From the NCBI GenBank assembly GCA_002422915.1, contig DITV01000004.1, forward strand, positions 15,888-79,887: DNA of 64,000 bases. The letters run 5' to 3'. This document shows positions 33,196 to 41,018 of this stretch, piece after piece. The position numbers were made by a program, and so were the translations under genes. The notes under the pieces are model-generated. The model saw nothing but the letters and a program-made list of their open reading frames with translations. It was not told where the DNA came from and did not search any database. The stretch's first letter is position 1. Each line of letters opens with the position of its first letter. The DNA comes from Candidatus Saccharibacteria bacterium UBA6175 (GTDB lineage: Bacteria > Patescibacteriota > Saccharimonadia > Saccharimonadales > Saccharimonadaceae).

Positions 33196-34563
33196 TTATC
33201 GCGAGGCTGTTTCCATCAGAACGCGGCGATGTGTGTCGTTGGTGATGTCGGCTTTTCCGATAAGCAGGAGTGTAAATTTCTCAGGATCACCCGCCGCTTC
33301 TTCTGCATACTTCCACATTCTTGCCGTTCCGTTATAGTAGGCAAGGTCTTTAAACCATGGCAGCGTATCCGTGCCACGCATAATGCGCATGACGTTTTTA
33401 TACGCCGCCTCTTTCGCATGTACGATATCCTTTTCGACGACCTCTGTCGACTCATCAGCCTTTTCAAGCAGATTGATTCGCCACATAACTTCATGGACAT
33501 CACGGAAGTCCTTGGTATCGAAATAGGCCAAGCCGACGGTCAAATAATAATTCACTCCGGCCTCCTCATACGCACCCTTCGAGGCTTGCTCCATTACTTT
33601 CCCTAACCCCTCTTCAGCATCGTAATAATCGCTGAGGCCGGTCGCTAAGATGGCGAGATCTGTTTCCGCACCCGTCACCGATCGCATCATATGTACACCA
33701 ATCTCATGCGCGATCAGGCCGCGTAGCTCTAAGGGGGTCACGTGTTTACGGTTTTCAGGGATCTTAATCACCTTTTCGCTTGCGACAACATTAATAGCCG
33801 CAGCCTTTACGACCACCACCGTCCAGCCTTCGGCAGCCTCACCAAATTCTGAAGCAATGATATTTGTGAACACGGCCGCAATTGCCTCTGGATCAAACTT
33901 TTCAACGCCCTCAGGAATATGCGAGAACATCCCCCCATAGAGATATTCTGCAATGCCCTTCATCGACTGAACCGTTTCGTCAGACGGCCTAAATCGCTCG
34001 GTTGTTTGGTCGAACGGAGGAATGAGGGCATTGAGCTCATCACGAATCGCCGATTGACTAGGTGTCAGTTGTTTTTCACCAATACTATCGAGTGCTTCTT
34101 GAAGGAGGCTTCGATAGGTCACCTCATCGGGCGCGCCAAATAACTGCTCGTTCAACTCCATAAACCGTAGTCGTGCAGCGGCAGCCACCGACTCATCTTC
34201 TGAATGGGAATCTCTCGTCGCACGCAAAAGCTCGTAGATGTTAAGATAGCGGTCTATAAAATCACCGTAGGCATGACGCTTTATCGAACCTTCATCGAAT
34301 TGGCTCAAAAGCTGGTCACCAAATTCAGTCACCTGTGCGACTGAGCCATTAATATCGAGTGCATTCAGTTTTTTGTAGACATGCTTGGGATTACGAACTT
34401 CACCAGAAAGAAATAGTTCTTGTTGTTCTTGTGCATTGGTCGGAACAAATAGCTCAATCGGCTTTGGTTCTTTTTTTGCAATCTCAGTGTATAGCTCCTC
34501 AACACTGCGCGATGGCTGGTGTTCGGGAGACGAATGTTGCGGCTCTGTTGAAGGAGTGCTCAT
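33196..34563 (-). CDS. DUF1704-type zinc metalloprotein
   Basis: 455 aa. Central HEIGVHMMR (about residues 290-298) is a HExxH zinc motif, followed by the downstream acidic EEGL segment seen in the DUF1704 / QEGLA family (KIAA0895-like, related to tubulin tyrosine carboxypeptidases). Probably a cytoplasmic peptidase; the substrate is unknown. The ATG at 34563 is chosen because TGC-TATACT ends 8 nt upstream; an in-frame ATG 18 nt earlier would fall before the transcription start. Confidence 0.78.
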   Translation of the reverse strand: MSTPSTEPQHSSPEHQPSRSVEELYTEIAKKEPKPIELFVPTNAQEQQELFLSGEVRNPKHVYKKLNALDINGSVAQVTEFGDQLLSQFDEGSIKRHAYGDFIDRYLNIYELLRATRDSHSEDESVAAAARLRFMELNEQLFGAPDEVTYRSLLQEALDSIGEKQLTPSQSAIRDELNALIPPFDQTTERFRPSDETVQSMKGIAEYLYGGMFSHIPEGVEKFDPEAIAAVFTNIIASEFGEAAEGWTVVVVKAAAINVVASEKVIKIPENRKHVTPLELRGLIAHEIGVHMMRSVTGAETDLAILATGLSDYYDAEEGLGKVMEQASKGAYEEAGVNYYLTVGLAYFDTKDFRDVHEVMWRINLLEKADESTEVVEKDIVHAKEAAYKNVMRIMRGTDTLPWFKDLAYYNGTARMWKYAEEAAGDPEKFTLLLIGKADITNDTHRRVLMETASR

Positions 34564-34571
34564 ATGACCAC

Positions 34572-34580
34572 AGTATAGCA
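34572..34580 (-). promoter_or_regulatory. Extended -10 promoter of the DUF1704 gene
   Basis: TGC-TATACT on the minus strand, 8 nt before the ATG. Forms a 63-bp divergent pair with the ychF promoter. Confidence 0.65.
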
Positions 34581-34609
34581 CGAAGGCCTATCTCGCCGGG
34601 AGCGGCATC

Positions 34610-34618
34610 TGTTATAAT
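34610..34618 (+). promoter_or_regulatory. Extended -10 promoter of ychF
   Basis: TGT-TATAAT, 7 nt before the ychF ATG, no -35. Leaderless message predicted. Confidence 0.7.
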
Positions 34619-34625
34619 GGCTTGA

Positions 34626-35708
34626 ATGAGTTTGTCTATTGGTATCGTTGGTCTCCCAAACGTCGGAAAATCGACGCTTTTTAATGCCCTCACCGACAAC
34701 AATATTCTGGCGGCTAACTACCCATTCGCCACAATTGAACCGAATACGGGCATGATTGCCGTCCCCGACTCCCGGCTCGCTGTCTTGCAAGAAATGTATG
34801 GCGCCGCTAAGGTGATTCCTGCGACGGTGACGTTCGTCGATATTGCCGGCTTAGTCGCAGGCGCCAGTAAGGGTGAAGGCCTCGGCAATAAGTTCCTTGC
34901 CAATATTCGTGAATGCGATGCAATTGTGCACGTGGTGCGCGCCTTTGAAGACAGCGGTGTGATTCACGTTGACGCAACCATTGATCCAAAAAAAGACATT
35001 GAAACGATCAACACCGAGCTGATCTTGGCCGATCTGCAGAGTATTGAGCGCCATCTGCCGAAACTGGAGCGTGAAGCCAAAGCGAATCCCCTCGCCCGCC
35101 CAGAAATCGAAGCGCTGAAGGCGCTGTCGCACGAACTTGAAAAAGGGGTGCTTGCCTCTGAAGTGACCAGTGTGAACACAGAAAGTATTCAAGGCCTGCC
35201 TCTCCTCAACGCTAAACAAGTGATTTATGTCTTTAATGTCGATGAGCAAACCCTGGCAAACGATAGCCGCCGAGCCGAGCTGAGTTCAATTGTTGGCGGT
35301 GCACAGGCCATCTTCATCTGTGCCAAGCTGGAAGAAGAGCTCCGCGGCCTGTCTGATTCAGATGCCTCTGAACTGCTCGAATCGTATGGCGTCAGCGAAT
35401 CTGGCCTCGCCCAGTTGGCGAGGGCTGCCTATAGTACCCTTGGGTTACAAAGCTACCTGACTGCTGGACCAAAAGAAGTTCGCGCCTGGACAATTCATCA
35501 AGGCGATACCGCGCCGCAGGCTGCAGGCGTCATTCATACCGACTTCGAAAAGGGCTTTATTGCTGCCCAAATTGTCGATTTCGATGACCTCATTACTGCC
35601 GGTAGCGAAACGGCTGCCAAGGCAGCCGGAAAAGTTCGCACTGAGGGTCGTGACTACGTGATGCGGCCCGGTGACGTGGTTGAGTTCCGCTTTAACGTCA
35701 GCAAATAG
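34626..35708 (+). CDS. ychF: YchF/OLA1-family GTPase (ATPase)
   Basis: 360 aa. G1 GLPNVGKS (about 8-15), G3 DIAGLVAGASKGEGLGNKFL, a coiled-coil insert (about 125-165), and the C-terminal TGS domain ending VVEFRFNVSK. The G4 position carries NVDE instead of NKxD, the mark of YchF, which prefers ATP. It binds ribosomes. The last 55 bp overlap the convergent tlyA gene. Confidence 0.96.
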   Translation: MSLSIGIVGLPNVGKSTLFNALTDNNILAANYPFATIEPNTGMIAVPDSRLAVLQEMYGAAKVIPATVTFVDIAGLVAGASKGEGLGNKFLANIRECDAIVHVVRAFEDSGVIHVDATIDPKKDIETINTELILADLQSIERHLPKLEREAKANPLARPEIEALKALSHELEKGVLASEVTSVNTESIQGLPLLNAKQVIYVFNVDEQTLANDSRRAELSSIVGGAQAIFICAKLEEELRGLSDSDASELLESYGVSESGLAQLARAAYSTLGLQSYLTAGPKEVRAWTIHQGDTAPQAAGVIHTDFEKGFIAAQIVDFDDLITAGSETAAKAAGKVRTEGRDYVMRPGDVVEFRFNVSK

Positions 35709-36406
35709 AATCGCTCTCGGTTCCCTTTTGCGCCGGCCACCTCACTATCTTGCTTGTCGACAATCACAAACTGGTCTTTTGCCCACTGTTCGAAGTCTTT
35801 TAAGATACCTCGACGTACTGAGTCATTTTTAATAACCCCGTTGTTGGTAAGTCCCGCGCCAGCTTCGAATTGCGGCTTCACCATGGCGGCAATCTTTGTC
35901 TGTGGACCGGCAACATGTGCTGCCAGGTGCGGCAAAATCTCTCGGAGGCTAATGAATGAAACGTCAATCACAATAATCGATGGTGTTTCACTCGAAATAA
36001 AATCTCGGATGTCAGTTTTCTCGTGGAGTTCGATTCGTGCGTCGTTTCGAAGACTCGGGTGTAGCTGCTCGGTACCGACATCAACCGCAAATACTTTCCT
36101 GGCACCGTGCTGCAGCGCATAGTCGGTGAAGCCGCCGGTGCTACTGCCCACATCGAGGACAACTGCGTCTAGAAAAGAAAGTTTCAACGCGCTGGCGACG
36201 CTTGCCAACTTCATGCCTGCGCGACTGACGTATCGCTCTTCTGCTTCGAGCGAAAGCTCGGCGGTTGGCGCAACAAAAAAACCAGGCTTTAAAATAACCT
36301 TGCCATTTACTTTCACTTTACCCAGCTTAATGTAGCTCTCCGCCTGTGAGCGCGTTTCAGTGAGGCCCTGTTCGGCCAACGTGTGATCAAGCCGCTTCTT
36401 GGTCAC
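35654..36406 (-). CDS. tlyA: TlyA-family rRNA 2'-O-methyltransferase
   Basis: 250 aa. N-terminal S4 RNA-binding domain (about 4-65: KRLDHTLAEQGL, KVKVNGKVI) and an FtsJ-type methyltransferase with VVLDVGSSTGGFTDYAL as SAM site, DVSFISL and MVKPQFEAG. In other bacteria TlyA methylates 16S and 23S rRNA riboses. Older annotations call it hemolysin. The last 18 codons are antisense to the end of ychF. It overlaps the upstream unknown gene by 20 bp. Confidence 0.92.
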   Translation of the reverse strand: MTKKRLDHTLAEQGLTETRSQAESYIKLGKVKVNGKVILKPGFFVAPTAELSLEAEERYVSRAGMKLASVASALKLSFLDAVVLDVGSSTGGFTDYALQHGARKVFAVDVGTEQLHPSLRNDARIELHEKTDIRDFISSETPSIIVIDVSFISLREILPHLAAHVAGPQTKIAAMVKPQFEAGAGLTNNGVIKNDSVRRGILKDFEQWAKDQFVIVDKQDSEVAGAKGNRERFYLLTLKRNSTTSPGRIT

Positions 36407-36881
36407 GGGATGCCCTTAAGTGCTTGACTGCTTCAACGACAACGGGCAACTCACGATCTTGTCGTGAGGAGAAAAGAGCAACGGATGAGAGTTCGATGGG
36501 ACCACGAGGGGGAAGGTCTCTTCCAATAGGAACAAATCTCGGCTGCACCGCGGCAAGCTCTCGATCGGATGGACGATCGAGTTGACCAAACGACTTCGCT
36601 AATGCGTGTATAGCAAACCACTGTTTCTTATCAATATTTTTGACGTGTCGTGCTCGCTCGCCCCTGTACCTCCAAGAACGAAATCCAAGTCGTGTATCTA
36701 ACATCGAATCTTCATCTTGAAATGAAAGGTCAATAATATTTCGCAGGCGAGGCGTGAATGATTCAGGCAATTCCATCCAGTCAAAAAGGCGGACGTGTGG
36801 CGGTAAAACCGTGAACTCTTCACCAAGCTCAAGCCTTTGTGGAGTAGCGGCAACAATTACTCTGTCGTAGCCTTCGCGCAC
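36387..36881 (-). CDS. Unknown protein between efp and tlyA
   Basis: 164 aa from a GTG start 3 nt after the efp stop. No membrane helices, no recognised motif. Aromatic and Arg-rich (SWRYRGERARHVKN), mixed alpha/beta. Operon position after ribosomal protein and EF-P genes suggests a translation-linked role, but nothing in the sequence shows one. A later start inside the frame is possible. Confidence 0.6.
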   Translation of the reverse strand: MREGYDRVIVAATPQRLELGEEFTVLPPHVRLFDWMELPESFTPRLRNIIDLSFQDEDSMLDTRLGFRSWRYRGERARHVKNIDKKQWFAIHALAKSFGQLDRPSDRELAAVQPRFVPIGRDLPPRGPIELSSVALFSSRQDRELPVVVEAVKHLRASRDQEAA

Positions 36882-36884
36882 TGA

Positions 36885-37454
36885 TTAGTCTTTCTTTCGC
36901 TCGCGATACTCGCCCGTCGTGGTATCGACAGAAATAACATCGCCAAGCTTAATAAAGGCCGGAACTTTCACTACTAAGCCAGTTTCCAGAGTGGCATCTT
37001 TCAAAACACTACTCGTGGTGTCGCCCTTTACGACGTCTTCGGTATACGTCACCTCAAGGAAAAGATTCTTTGGCAGATCAACGTTAATCACGCGCCCATC
37101 GAAGAACTGCAGCCCAAGGCTATCACCCTCTTTCAGGTATCCCGCGGCCGAGTCGACAATGTCACGAGACAGTTCAAACTGTTCGAAGCTTTCGGGGTCC
37201 ATAAAGTGGAAAGTATCACCATCAGCGTACAAATACTGTACCGTCTTGTTGGTCACTTCAGCTGAATCAACTTTTTCCTGACCCTTAAAGGTTTTTGGAA
37301 TCACTGAACCGTCGATCAAGTTTTTGAGCTTCACGTTCACAATACTTCCGCCACGACCCATGACCTTTTGGTTATAATCGATCACACGAAACGGTTTGCC
37401 GTCGATTTGAACGACAACACCTTTTTTAAGTTCAGTCGGTTGGTACGACGCCAT
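36885..37454 (-). CDS. efp: Elongation factor P
   Basis: 189 aa, three OB/KOW-like domains. The tip of domain I reads MGRGGS with Arg at position 34 where many bacteria have a modifiable Lys. C-terminal signature LGDVISVDTTTGEYRERKKD is typical. It relieves ribosome stalling at proline runs; several proteins here are proline-rich. No EarP, EpmA or YmfI-type modification gene is in this window. 6 bp downstream of rpsR. Confidence 0.96.
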   Translation of the reverse strand: MASYQPTELKKGVVVQIDGKPFRVIDYNQKVMGRGGSIVNVKLKNLIDGSVIPKTFKGQEKVDSAEVTNKTVQYLYADGDTFHFMDPESFEQFELSRDIVDSAAGYLKEGDSLGLQFFDGRVINVDLPKNLFLEVTYTEDVVKGDTTSSVLKDATLETGLVVKVPAFIKLGDVISVDTTTGEYRERKKD

Positions 37455-37460
37455 CAGGGA

Positions 37461-37664
37461 TTATCCTTGGGCGACAAATGGAAGTAATGCAAGGTGACGA
37501 GCGCGCTTGATGGCGACAGCCAGTTGGCGTTGCTGTTTAGCGCTCAGGCCAGTCTTACCGATTGGTTCAATTTGCCCGTACATGTTAATGAATCGTTGCA
37601 AGGTTTTGACGTCTTTGTAGTCAAAGTACGCAGGAGTGTCTTTCTTAGATCGTTTCTGAATCAT
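37461..37664 (-). CDS. rpsR: Small-subunit ribosomal protein bS18
   Basis: 67 aa. YFDYKDVKTLQRFINMYGQIEPIGKTGLSAKQQR with the C-terminal KRARHLALLPFV are diagnostic. It pairs with bS6 in the 30S platform. No cysteine motif, so the zinc-free form. Part of the classical rpsF-ssb-rpsR order. Confidence 0.97.
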   Translation of the reverse strand: MIQKRSKKDTPAYFDYKDVKTLQRFINMYGQIEPIGKTGLSAKQQRQLAVAIKRARHLALLPFVAQG

Positions 37665-37685
37665 GAGTTTCTACTTTCTTTATTC

Positions 37686-38123
37686 CTAGAAAGGAATTTC
37701 GCTTAAATCAATTGGTTTATCTTCGATGTCTTCAATGACAACGTCGTCAGTTTTGCGGGCGTTGGTGCGGGGAGCGCTGTTTTCAGACGCGCCGTCGCCA
37801 CCATTTGGCCCATCAAGGAAGGTAACGTCAGTGGCGGTGACTTCCACGCGTGAGCGCTTCTTGCCCGTCTCTTTGTCGTCCCAGCTATCTTGGCGCAATC
37901 GGCCCTGAACGAGAACACGGCGGCCCTTGCCAAGGTATTGCATGACGAGCTCACCAAGTTTTTCCCAGGCGGTGACGTCGAAGAAATCTGCGGCGTCGTC
38001 TTGACCACCTCGGTCTACGGCAATACTAAAGCTTGCGATCGTTTTTCCGGTGGTAGTGGTGCGCTGCTCTGGGTCTCGGGTCAAACGACCCATAAGGATG
38101 ACTTGGTTGATGCTCTTTGCCAT
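37686..38123 (-). CDS. ssb: Single-stranded DNA-binding protein
   Basis: 145 aa. OB fold with MGRLTRDPEQR, FSIAVDR and a Ser/Asn-rich linker. The acidic C-terminal tip ends DLSEIPF, the docking peptide for repair and replication partners. Begins 2 nt after the rpsF stop. Confidence 0.97.
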   Translation of the reverse strand: MAKSINQVILMGRLTRDPEQRTTTTGKTIASFSIAVDRGGQDDAADFFDVTAWEKLGELVMQYLGKGRRVLVQGRLRQDSWDDKETGKKRSRVEVTATDVTFLDGPNGGDGASENSAPRTNARKTDDVVIEDIEDKPIDLSEIPF

Positions 38124-38125
38124 GA

Positions 38126-38470
38126 TTACTCCTCTTCTTTAGTTTCGGTGCTTGCAGCTGCCTGTTCGGCAAGAGCCTTACGGGCTTTCACGTCGGCTTT
38201 TACCAAGAGGTAACGAAGTACTTCATCGGTAATGTTGAACGTGTTAGAGATCTTGAGTGGTGCCTCTGCAGGCAGTTCAAGGTCCATGTATACGTAGACA
38301 GCAAAGTCTTCGCGGTTGATTGGGTACGCAAGCTTCTTCTTGCCCCAGTTGTCTTCGCGAGCGATGGTGCCGCCGGCTGCTTTAATGATGTCGCGCACTT
38401 TATTAAGTGGCGTCTCGAGATCTGCTTCCAGATCAGGGTGAATCAGAACGGTAAGTTCGTATTCTTTCAC
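38126..38470 (-). CDS. rpsF: Small-subunit ribosomal protein bS6
   Basis: 114 aa. MKEYELTVLIHPDLE start and YPINREDFAVYVYMDLELP are typical. The C-terminal tail is Ala/Glu-rich. First gene of the rpsF-ssb-rpsR-efp operon, with an SD (AAAAGGAG) and a promoter 86-114 nt upstream. Confidence 0.97.
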   Translation of the reverse strand: MKEYELTVLIHPDLEADLETPLNKVRDIIKAAGGTIAREDNWGKKKLAYPINREDFAVYVYMDLELPAEAPLKISNTFNITDEVLRYLLVKADVKARKALAEQAAASTETKEEE

Positions 38471-38555
38471 TAGGCTCTCCTTTTGGAATCCTACTCTTTC
38501 GAGCGGATGCTTACACTTCTTTTATGTCCTGTAAGCTTGAGTTAATAACATGATT

Positions 38556-38584
38556 ATTATACCTCATCTCCTCTGTTATCGCAA
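38556..38584 (-). promoter_or_regulatory. Promoter of the rpsF operon
   Basis: TTGCGA, 17 bp, TATAAT on the minus strand. The leader of about 80 nt could hold an autoregulatory S6:S18 site, but I could not identify one with confidence. Confidence 0.7.
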
Positions 38585-38676
38585 GTAGTACCCTCTTAGC
38601 GTACGCCGCGCACGCATCGGGTTCAAGGCAAACAATCAATCGGGTAAGAAGAGTGTAAGAATTCTAGAGAGAGGGG

Positions 38677-40923
38677 TTAGCCAAGCTCTTCATCGTCAGC
38701 AGCGGCTAAGCCGCCGCCAAACACATCATCGAGGCTGCTCACCAGTACGTCACGAGGGCGGGCACCGTCAGCTGGGCCAATCAGGCCCTGTTCTTCCATT
38801 TGTTCCATCAGGCGAGCTGCACGGGCGTAGCCAACGCGCAGGCGGCGCTGCAACAAGCTAGCGCTGGCTTTGCCACTATCAATCACCACACGAACGGCGT
38901 CACGGTACATATCGTCGTCTCCCCCGCCGTCAAAGTCCATCACCACGCCACCCTTGCCATTGAGGGTCACCGGCTGGCTGACCACTTCGTCGTTGTATTG
39001 TGGCGGTGATTGGGCACGCAGGTGATCAGTGATCTTGACGACTTCTTCGTCGGTCACCCATGCACCCTGGATACGCTTTGGCTTACTCATACTCGGCGTC
39101 AGGATCAACATGTCACCCTGGCCAAGGAGCTTCTCGGCTCCGATTTGATCGAGGATAGTCCGCGAGTCAATTTGCGAGGCAACCGTAAAGGCAATACGAG
39201 CCGGCACGTTGGCCTTAATGAGCCCTGTAATAACGTCAACTGACGGACGCTGGGTCGCAAGTACTAAGTGGATACCAACAGCACGAGCTTTCTGCGCCAA
39301 GCGAACGATCAAGGCTTCAACGTCTCGAGCAGCGGCCATCATAAGGTCGGCGAGCTCGTCGATCACAATCACAATGTACGGCATAGCGCCTTCGGTGTGT
39401 TCTTGCGGAATACCGGCTTCATCCTGTACCACCACCTTCTTGCTGCCCGATTGAATCATTGTGTTATACGTCTTGATGTCGCGAATCTTGTGTTCAGCCA
39501 GCAACGTGTAGCGGCGCTGCATTTCGTTGACCGCCCATTTCAAGGCACTAATGGTTTTTTCAGGCTCGGTAATAACGGGGGTAATAAGGTGAGGAATGTC
39601 TTCATACGGCGCCATTTCAACTTGCTTTGGGTCAACCAAAATCAGCTTCATATCGCTCGGGCTGTTGTTATAGAGCAAGCTTGTGAGAAGCGTATTAATC
39701 ATGACCGACTTACCCGAACCAGTTTGACCAGCGATCAAAAGGTGGGGCATTTTATTCAATTCACCAACCACCGCTTGGCCGGAAATATCTTTACCAATCG
39801 CAAATGCCAGTGGCTCGGCACTTCCCTTCCATTGTGGGCTGGTAAGAATCGAATGAAGGCGCACATCGGCTGCTTTGCGGTTAGGCACTTCAATACCAAC
39901 CGCTTTTTGGCCAGGAATTGGTGCTTCAATACGCAGGCTCTGAGCGGCAAGGTTCAATGCAATATTGGTTTCGAGCTGGGTAATACGGGTGAGCTTGACA
40001 CCACTGGGAGGACGAAGCGTGTACTGAGTCACCTTTGGACCAATGTTAGCCCCTTCCATCTCGACATCGATATTAAATTCACCCAGCGTTTCTTTAATAA
40101 TCTGGGCATTCTGTTGCACGTCACCCGCATCAGCTGGAGACTGCTTCTTCTCAAGAAGATCAACGCTTGGCGATTCCCAGTTGGGGTCAGTGACCGTCAC
40201 TAGAGCGGCCCGCTCTTCGGCGGCCTTGTCGCGCGGTGTTGAGTCCTTGAAGCTGGAACGATGCGCCGTTTTCTTGTCCTCAGCGTCGAGTGTTGGCACG
40301 CCGGCGTTGAGCTTGAATTCAGCAAGAGTGCTCTTCGGCGCGTCGATGGCGGCGGCTTGGCGCATGACCGTCACATTGGCTTCTTGTTCAGAGGTGTCGC
40401 GACGGGCCATTTCCCATAGCTTTTTAATAATCGTAATTGGTGAGACGCGAATAATGAACAAAATCGTAATGAGAATAAGCAAAATGTAGATAAAGGCGGC
40501 GACGCCTGGGTTCACCAGCAAGAGCATGCCACTGTTCACGAGTGAGCCAACGAATCCGCCGGTTGTCTCACCGCTACTGTTCTTGAGAAGTCCGAACAAG
40601 CCAGAAAACCACACCAATGACAGTGCGGTCGCAGCCTTCATGACAAAAGGCAGACGGTTCTCTTCTGCGCGGAAGATTTCAACCGCAACGTAAATAAACA
40701 GGACAGGGACGACAAAGACGGCGTAGCCAACGGTGGTAATTGCTGCCTGATAAAGCCAGTCAAGGACCGGGCCACCGAGACCGAACCAGCCGAGAATAAG
40801 AAGGAATGAAAAAGCAATCAGGAACAATGCGCCGACCTGTGCCCAAAAGCCAACCGGAAGGGCGTGCTTTGGTGCGACAGGGGCGGATTTTTTTGAAACT
40901 GATCGCTTTTTCTTTTTTGCCAT
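38677..40923 (-). CDS. ftsK: DNA translocase FtsK/SpoIIIE
   Basis: 748 aa. Four N-terminal membrane helices (about 25-165), a short linker, alpha/beta motor domain with Walker A GQTGSGKS at 399-406, Walker B IVIVIDELADLM and the RecA-like ATQRPSVDVITG segment, and a C-terminal gamma winged helix (ASASLLQRRLRVGYARAARLMEQM). It pumps chromosome ends through the septum and activates XerCD at dif, linking it to the recombinase at 18163. Confidence 0.97.
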   Translation of the reverse strand: MAKKKKRSVSKKSAPVAPKHALPVGFWAQVGALFLIAFSFLLILGWFGLGGPVLDWLYQAAITTVGYAVFVVPVLFIYVAVEIFRAEENRLPFVMKAATALSLVWFSGLFGLLKNSSGETTGGFVGSLVNSGMLLLVNPGVAAFIYILLILITILFIIRVSPITIIKKLWEMARRDTSEQEANVTVMRQAAAIDAPKSTLAEFKLNAGVPTLDAEDKKTAHRSSFKDSTPRDKAAEERAALVTVTDPNWESPSVDLLEKKQSPADAGDVQQNAQIIKETLGEFNIDVEMEGANIGPKVTQYTLRPPSGVKLTRITQLETNIALNLAAQSLRIEAPIPGQKAVGIEVPNRKAADVRLHSILTSPQWKGSAEPLAFAIGKDISGQAVVGELNKMPHLLIAGQTGSGKSVMINTLLTSLLYNNSPSDMKLILVDPKQVEMAPYEDIPHLITPVITEPEKTISALKWAVNEMQRRYTLLAEHKIRDIKTYNTMIQSGSKKVVVQDEAGIPQEHTEGAMPYIVIVIDELADLMMAAARDVEALIVRLAQKARAVGIHLVLATQRPSVDVITGLIKANVPARIAFTVASQIDSRTILDQIGAEKLLGQGDMLILTPSMSKPKRIQGAWVTDEEVVKITDHLRAQSPPQYNDEVVSQPVTLNGKGGVVMDFDGGGDDDMYRDAVRVVIDSGKASASLLQRRLRVGYARAARLMEQMEEQGLIGPADGARPRDVLVSSLDDVFGGGLAAADDEELG

Positions 40924-40967
40924 AATCTTTATTATTATAGGCGCTTTCGGCGCGTATTGATATTTAT

Positions 40968-40996
40968 ATTATAGCAAAATTTACTACATTTTGCAA
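40968..40996 (-). promoter_or_regulatory. ftsK promoter
   Basis: TTGCAA, 17 bp, TATAAT with TGC before the -10, minus strand. A second TATAAT (40932-40937) lies 10 nt before the ATG, behind a GCGCC-GAAA-GCGC hairpin that may also end RNase J transcripts in the antisense sense. Confidence 0.72.
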
Positions 40997-41018
40997 GAGG
41001 CTTATGGTTTAGCTACTC

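Noticed and set aside
38507..38657. Inverted repeat CTTACACT-TCTT / AAGA-AGAGTGTAAG between rpsF and ftsK.
   Set aside because: Imperfect, arms more than 120 nt apart, no link to a known signal; may be chance.
39268..40203. A 311-codon plus-strand frame inside ftsK.
   Set aside because: Antisense to conserved FtsK motor motifs, low-complexity His/Asn/Phe composition, no promoter or SD.
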